From Methanosarcinales archaeon (GTDB lineage: Archaea; Halobacteriota; Methanosarcinia; Methanosarcinales; Methanogasteraceae), in contig JAUVEF010000048.1 of NCBI GenBank assembly GCA_030594905.1, positions 1 to 7,751 on the forward strand: a stretch of DNA of 7,751 nt, in the 5' to 3' direction. Position numbers and translations under genes: made by a program. The notes beneath the pieces are model-generated. The model was not told the DNA's origin and made no database searches. It was given only the letters and a program-made list of their open reading frames with translations. How positions within the stretch are numbered: position 1 is the stretch's first letter; each line of letters starts with the position of its first letter. Of the stretch, positions 1 through 5,344 are shown one piece after another.

Positions 1-955
1 ATCCAAGCGATTTCATCAGCCCGATCTCATTTGTCCGCTCGCTAACAGTTACAAGCATGATATTTGCAATCCCGATCGAGCCAACAACAAGCGAGATCAG
101 CGCAACCGCGGTCAGGAGTGCGCCGATCGCGTCAGCCCAAACGCCGGTCCTCTCCAGAAACTCGATCTGTGTCTGTATCTTGTATGGTTTTGCATCTTCG
201 TCGCCCCTATCGCGCTTTGAGACCCCGAAGTTTCTGGCGAGCCGCTTATCCATCTCTTCTGCGGTTTCTTCCACGGTGTCGAGACTATCTGCTGATGCAA
301 AGAATGCATTGTAGTCATTCTTGCCTGTTATCCCCATCATTGTATCGATCGGGATGAATATGTAGTTATTCGGAGTTGCGCTCGGGTCACCGAAGAAGTC
401 GACCTTCTCGGTTATCCCTTTCACCTTGAACTTCCTTGTGACTGATGTCCCGTCATCCAGCCGGAACGTAAGATCAATCGAGTTCTGCAGACCGATCTTC
501 CGGTCAAACTTCTCGTTTGCGACATTGCACCCAAGAACTACCGCATACCGATTTTTGTCTGTTAAAAAAGATCCCTCACTCATTTTCATATTGCGAACCT
601 TGTCATAATCCTCAGAAACTCCAAGGACTGTGATGATCTTGGACTCTGACATGTATTTTGCCTCGACAGAACTCCATGTTGTGGGAGATACACCATCGAT
701 GCCCGGCGTATTCTTCAGGAGTTCCAGTTCGCGATCAAAGAAGAGATTATCCTCCCTGCCCTCGACGATGATGAAGTTCGTGCCGATCGAGCCGAGTTCG
801 TCTGCGAAGTACTGGGTAAAGCTTGCACCAAGCGCGACGTTGGCAACGACTGCGGCAACGCCTATGATGATTCCAAGAGCGGTCAATGCAGATCGCATCT
901 TGGCGCTTGTGATGCTGCCGATTGCGATCTGCACCGATTGTACCGGGTTTATCAT
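1..955 (-). CDS. MacB/FtsX-type ABC transporter permease, C-terminus cut by window edge
   Basis: I translated 318 residues by hand from ATG 955; the gene continues past position 1. Seen: a short cytoplasmic N-terminus, a first membrane segment at about residues 25-45, a large extracytoplasmic domain at about 46-270, a second membrane segment at about 274-298, then the FtsX-family hallmark NIMLVTVSERTNEIGLMKSLG in two halves (NIMLVTVSERT at 298-308, NEIGLMKSLG at 309-318). Family knowledge: this is the MacB_PCD plus FtsX architecture (TM1, periplasmic core, TM2-4), about 400 residues in full, so roughly two membrane segments and the end are missing here. MacB-class permeases transmit ATP-driven motion to the outer face and do not form a classical transport channel. 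The start is supported by an Shine-Dalgarno-like AGGAGCTGA at 962-970, 6 nt before ATG. It is the third gene of the operon, 28 nt after the COG1361-like gene. The substrate cannot be read from the sequence. Confidence 0.93.
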   Translation of the reverse strand, partial: MINPVQSVQIAIGSITSAKMRSALTALGIIIGVAAVVANVALGASFTQYFADELGSIGTNFIIVEGREDNLFFDRELELLKNTPGIDGVSPTTWSSVEAKYMSESKIITVLGVSEDYDKVRNMKMSEGSFLTDKNRYAVVLGCNVANEKFDRKIGLQNSIDLTFRLDDGTSVTRKFKVKGITEKVDFFGDPSATPNNYIFIPIDTMMGITGKNDYNAFFASADSLDTVEETAEEMDKRLARNFGVSKRDRGDEDAKPYKIQTQIEFLERTGVWADAIGALLTAVALISLVVGSIGIANIMLVTVSERTNEIGLMKSLG

Positions 956-983
956 TGTGAATCAGCTCCTAATTAACTGGATT

Positions 984-2213
984 TTAGTTCTTTCGTCTCT
1001 TTCTGTAGTAGATGCCTGCGCCAACAACGACCACCAGAAGCAGTGCTGCGCCGATCACGACTGTGCGGGAATTACCCTCCGGAACCACAGGTTCGATCTC
1101 GATTACCCGGTTGTTGAGTACTGCCTCGTGCCGGTTGTTGCCGTTTCGGTACTCGGCATAGAGGTGGAGGTCAGTGTCATCGGATGAATTTCCTGTAACC
1201 TCACAATCAAACTCGATTGTGAAGAGCTCGTCAGGCTCCATTGTTCCGATGAAGTACTCAGCCGGCGTAAACGTGATACCCTCTGCCCGCGGTTCGATGC
1301 TTACGGACGTAAACGTGCTTGAGTGCGTATTTGCGACGTCAAACTCGATCTTGCCCCCGTCACAGGCGAGTTTCAGTGGCTTGGACGGAATGATCTTGAT
1401 TCCTGCGGTCTCGACCTTGATCGGAACGTTCCATTTTGCATTGTATGTGTGGGAACTGCCTGTAAGGACAAGTTGCAGGTGCTCTGTCCCGCAATCCGCA
1501 TCATCGCCGACCATTATGTTGAACGAGAGGTCGATTGCGTCACCAGGTCCGAGAACGCCCATATCCCGGTATGAATCGGTCGTAACAACGATTCCGTTCG
1601 ACCCGGTGAGCTCTACCTCATTTATCTGGGCATTGGTGTCATAATCCTTGCCGTCGATCGTTACCGAGTACTGGGACGCGGTGTTTATGAGCGTGAGCGT
1701 AACAGTTCCTGTATCCCCGGGAATCAGCACTTCCGGGTCGGTCTTCATCGCTTCGAGCTTGAGTGTGCCCTTGCTGTCAAGCGTGTCTCTGCCCACCTTG
1801 ATCTCAAAGTCCTTTTCAGACCATGTTACGCCCTTCTCGCCCTGATACCGAATCGTTATCTCGTGGATTCCTGGTTTTGCATCAGATGCTACGAAGAGGC
1901 GGTATTCATACATTGCTGAGGCGTCGGTCCCGATGCTTCCCTTGTTCTGGCGGGCATTGGCACCTGAGTCAAGTGTGAACGGGTATTTCGGCACGAGTTC
2001 GATTGTCACGTCTTCTGCTGTGCCGCCGCCGGTGTTCTTAACGTTCACCCAGACGTCCACGTACTTCCCGATCTCTGCCGGGTACGGGTCGTATCTCGTG
2101 ATGTCTACCTTGAGAGCGCCTCCTGCTGCGGAGGTTGGGGGGACTATGATTGCTGACGTGAGGATTGCAAGAACGAAGAGATGTCGTATCCGGTCTGCGG
2201 TGCTTTTGGTCAT
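984..2213 (-). CDS. COG1361-like secreted, membrane-anchored surface protein of the ABC operon
   Basis: The protein has 409 residues from ATG 2213. Seen: a basic N-terminus followed by a hydrophobic signal peptide at about residues 11-29, ending near PTSAA. Three beta-rich repeats of about 100-120 residues follow (roughly 33-141, 150-267 and 270-374), each with the CARDB/NEW3-like pattern of GD or GK, then V.V.V.N.. (VWVNVKNTGG at 54-63, VTLTLINTAS at 171-180, IEFDVANTHSS at 289-299). A single C-terminal membrane helix lies at about 384-402 with the positive tail YRKRRKN. Family knowledge: this matches the COG1361 'S-layer domain' group often found next to MacB-type ABC genes in methanogens. 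Inference: it sits outside the cell beside the permease as an adaptor or ligand-binding partner. It has three cysteines (241, 284, 337). It starts 10 nt after the ATPase stop. A GTG at 2222 would add three residues, but that GTG lies inside the Shine-Dalgarno, so ATG 2213 is preferred. Confidence 0.88.
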   Translation of the reverse strand: MTKSTADRIRHLFVLAILTSAIIVPPTSAAGGALKVDITRYDPYPAEIGKYVDVWVNVKNTGGGTAEDVTIELVPKYPFTLDSGANARQNKGSIGTDASAMYEYRLFVASDAKPGIHEITIRYQGEKGVTWSEKDFEIKVGRDTLDSKGTLKLEAMKTDPEVLIPGDTGTVTLTLINTASQYSVTIDGKDYDTNAQINEVELTGSNGIVVTTDSYRDMGVLGPGDAIDLSFNIMVGDDADCGTEHLQLVLTGSSHTYNAKWNVPIKVETAGIKIIPSKPLKLACDGGKIEFDVANTHSSTFTSVSIEPRAEGITFTPAEYFIGTMEPDELFTIEFDCEVTGNSSDDTDLHLYAEYRNGNNRHEAVLNNRVIEIEPVVPEGNSRTVVIGAALLLVVVVGAGIYYRKRRKN

Positions 2214-2218
2214 GATTT

Positions 2219-2225
2219 TCACCTC
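2219..2225 (-). promoter_or_regulatory. Shine-Dalgarno GAGGTGA that fixes the COG1361 gene start
   Basis: On the minus strand GAGGTGA lies 5 nt before ATG 2213 and matches the archaeal anti-SD complement GGAGGTGA. It overlaps the ATPase stop codon (TGA 2226-2224). The in-frame GTG at 2222-2220 is part of this element, so it is unlikely to be the initiator. Confidence 0.75.
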
Positions 2226-2955
2226 AGTTATTCACATCTCCATCCACAAGCAGCCCGTCCTTCACGCGCACAATTCTGTCAGCATGTGCAGCGATCTCAG
2301 GGTCGTGCGTGATCATGATGATGGTGCGCCCGTCCCTGTTCAGGTCCTCAAATATCTTCATGATCTCCTCACCGGTCTTTGTGTCGAGATTTCCAGTTGG
2401 TTCGTCCGCGAGGATGATTGATGGGTCGTTCACGAGCGCTCTTGCGATCGCAACACGCTGGCGCTGTCCGCCTGATAGCTCTGTCGGCTTATGGTGTGCG
2501 CGATCGGAGAGTCCAACCAGTTCGAGGAGTTTCTTCACGCGTTTTCCAGGATTGATATCCGGTTTCTGATTCGCAAGCGTCGGGAGTTTGACATTCTTAA
2601 GCACACTCATCCTTGAGACGAGGTTGAAGGTTTGGAATACAAATCCGATCTCGAATCCCCTGAGGTGTGCCAACTCTGCTTCAGAGAGTTTGCTCACGTC
2701 CTTTCCTGAGACGTGGATATCCCCCCCGGTCGGACGGTCGAGGCATCCGATCAGGTTCATGAGCGTGCTCTTCCCCGATCCAGAGGGTCCCATGATCGCA
2801 ATGAACTCGCCGCGCTGGATGGCGAGATCGATGCCATGGAGTATCGGCACTTCCATCTTGCCGATGTAGTAGCTCTTTCTGACGTTTGCAATGTCTATGG
2901 CAGGGGGTTCGTCCGGTCGTGGTTCGGCGGGGTGGTGTGGGTTGTGGTTGTTCAT
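2224..2955 (-). CDS. MacB/LolD-family ABC transporter ATP-binding protein
   Basis: This complete 243-residue nucleotide-binding subunit hydrolyses ATP on the cytoplasmic face to drive the permease encoded at <1-955. Seen, numbered from ATG 2955: Walker A GPSGSGKST at 56-64, Q-loop Q108 within FVFQTFNL, signature LSGGQRQR at 160-167, Walker B IILADEP at 180-186 with catalytic E185, D-loop GNLD at 188-191, and H-loop H217 in ITHD. Length and the MGPSGSGKSTL...IGCLDRPTGG pattern place it in the LolD/MacB/FtsE branch and not among importer ATPases. The first ~18 residues (MNNHNPHHPAEPRPDEPP) are a His/Pro-rich tail before the fold begins. A GTG at 2964 would add three residues, but it falls inside the GAAGTGA ribosome binding site at 2961-2967, 5 nt before ATG 2955. 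This is the first gene of the operon, transcribed leftward. Confidence 0.96.
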   Translation of the reverse strand: MNNHNPHHPAEPRPDEPPAIDIANVRKSYYIGKMEVPILHGIDLAIQRGEFIAIMGPSGSGKSTLMNLIGCLDRPTGGDIHVSGKDVSKLSEAELAHLRGFEIGFVFQTFNLVSRMSVLKNVKLPTLANQKPDINPGKRVKKLLELVGLSDRAHHKPTELSGGQRQRVAIARALVNDPSIILADEPTGNLDTKTGEEIMKIFEDLNRDGRTIIMITHDPEIAAHADRIVRVKDGLLVDGDVNN

Positions 2956-2960
2956 GTTGG

Positions 2961-2967
2961 TCACTTC
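2961..2967 (-). promoter_or_regulatory. Shine-Dalgarno GAAGTGA for the ABC ATPase
   Basis: On the minus strand GAAGTGA (one mismatch to GGAGGTGA's core) is 5 nt before ATG 2955, the same spacing as for the next gene. The GTG inside it could be miscalled as a start codon, which would give a protein of 246 instead of 243 residues. Confidence 0.6.
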
Positions 2968-2981
2968 TTTTGTTCATACTG

Positions 2982-2995
2982 GTCGATTAATCGAC
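2982..2995. repeat. 14-bp perfect palindrome, candidate operator
   Basis: GTCGATTAATCGAC is exactly self-complementary. It lies just downstream of the predicted start of ABC transcription (about 3003) and 27 bp before the ATPase ATG. Its core TCGATTAATCGA recurs with one change as TCGATAAATCGA at 3037-3048, so it is likely a binding site for a dimeric regulator not encoded in the window. Confidence 0.6.
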
Positions 2996-3014
2996 TTATC
3001 TGATTGTATGGGTG

Positions 3015-3030
3015 TAAGTAATAGTACTTA
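3015..3030. repeat. Inverted repeat TAAGTA-4-TACTTA over the ABC TATA box
   Basis: TAAGTA (3015-3020) and TACTTA (3025-3030) are exact complements with a 4-bp spacer. The right arm coincides with the predicted TATA element, so part of the symmetry may be fortuitous. Confidence 0.4.
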
Positions 3031-3038
3031 AACTTTTC
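3025..3038 (-). promoter_or_regulatory. Predicted BRE/TATA promoter of the ABC operon
   Basis: Read on the minus strand, GAAAAG (BRE-like, 3038-3033) is followed directly by TTTAAGTA (TATA-like, 3032-3025). An archaeal start about 25 nt downstream would fall near 3003, giving a 5' leader of about 48 nt before ATG 2955. The BRE lies within one inverted repeat (3035-3050) and the TATA box within another (3015-3030), so a protein bound there would be expected to block TBP/TFB. This is a prediction from motif and position only. Confidence 0.55.
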
Positions 3039-3050
3039 GATAAATCGAAA
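3035..3050. repeat. Inverted repeat TTTCGAT-AA-ATCGAAA, candidate operator
   Basis: Exact 7-bp arms with a 2-bp spacer overlap the predicted BRE of the ABC promoter. The core differs by one base from that of the palindrome at 2982-2995, centre to centre 54 bp. A further half-site TTTTCGAT stands at 3093-3100. Confidence 0.6.
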
Positions 3051-3106
3051 GATATTGTGATAAAAAGCAGTATCCATCAACAAAACATAAAATTTTCGAT
3101 CCTGCA

Positions 3107-3129
3107 TGCAAGCTAATTCAATGCCGGAA
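3107..3129 (+). repeat. Imperfect direct repeat, copy 1
   Basis: The segment begins TGCAAG, ends CAATGCCGGAA, and matches 3432-3452 except for a small indel region in the middle. The last 11 bases (3119-3129) are identical to 3442-3452. Copies are about 325 bp apart and flank the structured part of the intergenic region. Confidence 0.6.
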
Positions 3130-3146
3130 TCCACTTCAAAATCAGA

Positions 3147-3154
3147 TTTATATG
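3147..3154 (+). promoter_or_regulatory. TTTATATG TATA-like box, possible promoter into the repeat array
   Basis: TTTATATG resembles an archaeal TATA box. Transcription would start near 3175 and run into the hairpin-rich array at 3227-3293. No good BRE or downstream ORF supports it, and the box also reads as a TATA-like sequence on the other strand, so this is weak. Confidence 0.25.
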
Positions 3155-3226
3155 GCAACGAGCCAAATCAGCAAGTTGTACTTCACACTGGCACAGACCC
3201 GAGATTTTTCAAATCAGTTGATACTC

Positions 3227-3293
3227 AATTCGTGGGATTCGTCCATTCGCGTAATTCGTGATAAAATCACGAATTTAGACGAATATCACGAAT
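3227..3293. repeat. Nested palindromic array of an ATTCGTG-like heptamer
   Basis: Four forward units, ATTCGTG (3228), ATTCGTC (3237), ATTCGCG (3245) and ATTCGTG (3254), are followed by three units in reverse orientation, CACGAAT (3268), GACGAAT (3278) and CACGAAT (3287). Steps are 8-10 bp. The inner pair forms an exact 10-bp hairpin (3253-3262 with 3266-3275, loop AAA). ATTCGTC at 3237-3243 pairs with GACGAAT at 3278-3284, and ATTCGTG at 3228-3234 pairs with CACGAAT at 3287-3293, so the whole folds as one nested cruciform or RNA stem. The ~9-bp step and near-adjacent units are unlike a CRISPR. Options are a dispersed palindromic element, a multi-site operator or a structured RNA. Confidence 0.75.
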
Positions 3294-3315
3294 CTACACC
3301 CACATAATCTATTTA

Positions 3316-3456
3316 TTGCACTTAAAAATTTGAATTGTTCCGTATGAGTGAAATTTGTGCCCTCGTTTTTTGGTGGCACCATTTTTTGGTCTTTCATTGA
3401 ACCAATCTTCGATAGTATTTAAGTTCTTAAGTGCAAGATTCCAATGCCGGAACAAT
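3316..3456. repeat. Two crossing inverted repeats (pseudoknot order)
   Basis: Arm A TTGCACTTAA (3316-3325) is the exact complement of TTAAGTGCAA (3427-3436). Arm B ATTGTTCCG (3334-3342) is the exact complement of CGGAACAAT (3448-3456). Order along the strand is A, B, A', B', so both stems together would make a pseudoknot. Equally, the same two words occur on opposite strands in swapped order. Between them lie two copies of TTTTTTGGT (3366-3374, 3382-3390) flanking the small hairpin GGTGGCACC. Confidence 0.55.
3432..3452 (+). repeat. Imperfect direct repeat, copy 2
   Basis: Second copy of the repeat at 3107-3129, beginning TGCAAG and ending with the identical 11-mer CAATGCCGGAA. It partly overlaps arms A' and B' of the crossing inverted repeats. 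Confidence 0.6.
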
Positions 3457-3503
3457 CACAATCCCTGATCCAACCCTGGTAGCGCACATCCAAGACGGAG
3501 GTC

Positions 3504-3517
3504 AAAGGTCTTTAAGG
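3504..3517 (+). promoter_or_regulatory. Predicted BRE/TATA promoter of glyS
   Basis: AAAGGT followed by CTTTAAGG (3510-3517) resembles a BRE/TATA pair. A start about 25 nt downstream (near 3538) would give a leader of about 37 nt before ATG 3575, which fits the weak GTGA ribosome binding site at 3565-3568. Likely drives glyS and possibly uvrB. Confidence 0.45.
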
Positions 3518-3574
3518 CAGAGATAAAAGATGATGAATGCGAATTGTATGCACAACAGCGAAGCGTGAATCACT

Positions 3575-5305
3575 ATGGACACATACGAAAAGATAATCGG
3601 ACTGGCAAAACGGAGAGGGTTTCTCTGGAACTCGTTTGAACTCTACGGCGGAACAGCAGGTTTTTACGATTACGGTCCCCTCGGCGCAACGATGAAGCGC
3701 AGAATCGAAAATATCTGGCGGGACATCTATGTGATCGGCGAGGGTTTTTACGAGATTGAAACGCCGACCATCGGAATCGAGCCTGTTTTCGTTGCATCCG
3801 GGCATGTTCACGGGTTTTCTGACCCTATGATCGTCTGCTCCGGGTGTGATTCAGCATTCCGTGCAGATCATCTGATACAGGGAATCGTTGAGATACCGGA
3901 CACGTTATCCGCACCAGAAATCAAGCAATTGATCGATGAACACGACATCAAATGCCCGCAATGTGGTGGAGTCGGAACGTTTGGCGAGGTCTTCGATTTC
4001 AATCTGATGTTCAAGACCACAATCGGACCTGGCACGCAGCGGGCAGGTTATCTTAGACCCGAGACTGCCCAGGGAATGTTCATCAACTTCGATCGGCTCT
4101 TTAGGTTCTACCGAGAAAAACTCCCGTTTGGAGTTACGCAAATCGGAAAAGCATATCGAAACGAGATTTCCCCACGCCAGGGTGTAATCAGGCTCCGCGA
4201 ATTCACACAGGCAGAGGCGGAGATTTTTATCAATCCGCGTGATAAAAGCCATCCCCGGTTCTCCACAATCAAAAACACAGTCCTCCGGTTCTACCCGGCT
4301 TCCCGTCAGCAAAACGACGGTGAGGGCGACAGCGGGGACGCTGGCATCATCGAACTGACTGTGGGTGATGCTGTGGACCGGGCAATTGTCGCGCACGAGT
4401 TTCTCGCATACCACCTCGTGATGACAAACCTCTTTCTGACCCGGGCTGGCATCGATCCGGCACGGCTTCGGTTCAGGCAGCACCAGCCCGACGAGATGGC
4501 GCACTATGCGGTCGATTGCTGGGACGCTGAGGTCCTGACCGACCGGTTCGGATGGGTGGAGATCGTTGGAATCGCGGATCGCACCGATTACGACTTATCT
4601 TCACATGCAAATCATTCCCAGCACGATCTCTCTGTCGTTCTGGAGTACGACACGCCAGAGCAGGTAGAACAAATCGTGGTAACGCCGGACATGAGCCGGA
4701 TCGGTCCTCTCTATAAGGATAAAGCTGGCAAGGTTCTTGCCGCACTCAAAAACCTGGAAGAAGATGACCTGTTGGGGGATGAGATCAGTATCACGGTCGA
4801 TGGTGAAGAGATCCTGATTCCTCATGATGTGGTTGAGTATGAGACTGTGATCAAGGAGGTTCGCGGTGAAAACGTGATTCCACACGTAATCGAGCCGTCG
4901 TTTGGCATCGACCGCACCATCTATGCGGTGCTCGAGCACTCGTTTGCAGAGGAGCTTGTGGATAAAGAAACCCGCAATGTGCTTCGTCTGCCGCCGGAAG
5001 TTGCGCCGGTGCAGGTTGCAGTGCTCCCGCTCCTCACGCGGGAGGAATTAATCAATCCGGCGGTCGAGATCGTCGAGATGCTTCGCAAAAGTGGAATTTT
5101 CGTGAGTTACGATGATGCAGGAACGATCGGGCGAAGATATCGTAGAAACGACGAGATCGGGACGCCTTTTTCGGTGACGATCGATTATGATACGCTGGAC
5201 GATGATACCGTAACGATCCGCGACCGTGACAGCATGGCACAGGTTAGAGTGCCAATCGGAGAGCTTGCAGAGAAGATCCCTGCGATGATGCGGAGTGGAT
5301 TTTGA
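3575..5305 (+). CDS. glyS: Glycyl-tRNA synthetase, archaeal/eukaryal alpha2 type
   Basis: This cytoplasmic class II enzyme charges tRNA-Gly with glycine using ATP. It is complete at 576 residues, normal for archaeal GlyRS. Seen: the N-terminal glycine-site segment GFLWNSFELYGGTAGFYDYG at 15-34, a zinc-knuckle-like pair C88xxC91 and C127xxC130, motif 2 with YRNEISPRQG at 194-203 (R195, E197) followed by LREFTQAE at 207-214, WVEIVGIADRTDYDL at 327-341, and motif 3 EPSFGIDR at 440-447 with R447. The anticodon-binding domain runs from about 476 (VAPVQVAVLPL) to the end, including SYDDAGTIGRRYRRNDEIGTP at 511-531 in two parts. No WHEP domain, and no bacterial alpha/beta arrangement. The start MDTYEKIIGLAKRRGFLW matches the family N-terminus and has GTGA (3565-3568) 6 nt upstream. 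uvrB follows 39 nt downstream, with no functional link implied. Confidence 0.97.
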   Translation: MDTYEKIIGLAKRRGFLWNSFELYGGTAGFYDYGPLGATMKRRIENIWRDIYVIGEGFYEIETPTIGIEPVFVASGHVHGFSDPMIVCSGCDSAFRADHLIQGIVEIPDTLSAPEIKQLIDEHDIKCPQCGGVGTFGEVFDFNLMFKTTIGPGTQRAGYLRPETAQGMFINFDRLFRFYREKLPFGVTQIGKAYRNEISPRQGVIRLREFTQAEAEIFINPRDKSHPRFSTIKNTVLRFYPASRQQNDGEGDSGDAGIIELTVGDAVDRAIVAHEFLAYHLVMTNLFLTRAGIDPARLRFRQHQPDEMAHYAVDCWDAEVLTDRFGWVEIVGIADRTDYDLSSHANHSQHDLSVVLEYDTPEQVEQIVVTPDMSRIGPLYKDKAGKVLAALKNLEEDDLLGDEISITVDGEEILIPHDVVEYETVIKEVRGENVIPHVIEPSFGIDRTIYAVLEHSFAEELVDKETRNVLRLPPEVAPVQVAVLPLLTREELINPAVEIVEMLRKSGIFVSYDDAGTIGRRYRRNDEIGTPFSVTIDYDTLDDDTVTIRDRDSMAQVRVPIGELAEKIPAMMRSGF

Positions 5306-5344
5306 TTTCCCCTTAAACCCTGACTATAAACGCGAGACCCTGCC

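Larger units (their letters stand above)
2956..3574. other. Divergent AT-rich intergenic region, no convincing protein gene
   Basis: This 619-bp gap lies between two divergent transcription units, the ABC operon (left) and glyS-uvrB (right), and is visibly more AT-rich than the flanking genes. It contains, in order: a palindrome at 2982-2995, inverted repeats at 3015-3030 and 3035-3050 around the ABC promoter, one copy of an imperfect direct repeat at 3107-3129, a TTTATATG box at 3147-3154, the nested ATTCGTG array at 3227-3293, two crossing inverted repeats between 3316 and 3456, the second direct-repeat copy at 3432-3452, and the likely glyS promoter at about 3504-3517. Short ORFs here lack recognisable homology or a good ribosome binding site. 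No tRNA was recognised. Confidence 0.8.

Noticed and set aside
630..1644. Long + strand ORFs at 630-1187 and 1174-1644
   Set aside because: They are antisense to the permease and COG1361 genes, whose products show clear family motifs, signal peptide and membrane helices; the + strand products show nothing recognisable.
3103..3110. TGCATGCA 8-bp palindrome
   Set aside because: Too short to stand out by itself in this length of sequence, and it does not extend.
2961..3158. 65-codon minus-strand ORF ending just before the ATPase gene
   Set aside because: Its stop sits in operon-like spacing to the ATPase ATG, but it spans the predicted ABC promoter and all three inverted repeats, is AT-rich with aromatic-rich sequence unlike its neighbours, has no ribosome binding site that I can see, and resembles no family I know.
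3227..3293. CRISPR array
   Set aside because: Units are about 7 bp with 1-3 bp between most of them and switch orientation mid-array; there are no 25-40 bp repeats, no unique spacers of similar size and no cas genes.
3275..3397. 40-codon minus-strand ORF with a TTAAATAC box at 3415-3422 placed as for a leaderless mRNA
   Set aside because: The promoter spacing is tempting, but the peptide shows no recognisable features, its last codons come from the heptamer array, and an ORF this short is expected by chance.
3344..3400. 18-codon + strand ORF (MSEICALVFWWHHFLVFH)
   Set aside because: No Shine-Dalgarno, very short, and the coding potential comes largely from the T-rich TTTTTTGGT direct repeats.
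3905..4504. 199-codon minus-strand ORF inside glyS, and similar ones inside uvrB (such as 5411-5863 and 5891-6286)
   Set aside because: These mirror the codon structure of well-supported + strand genes and have no family resemblance.
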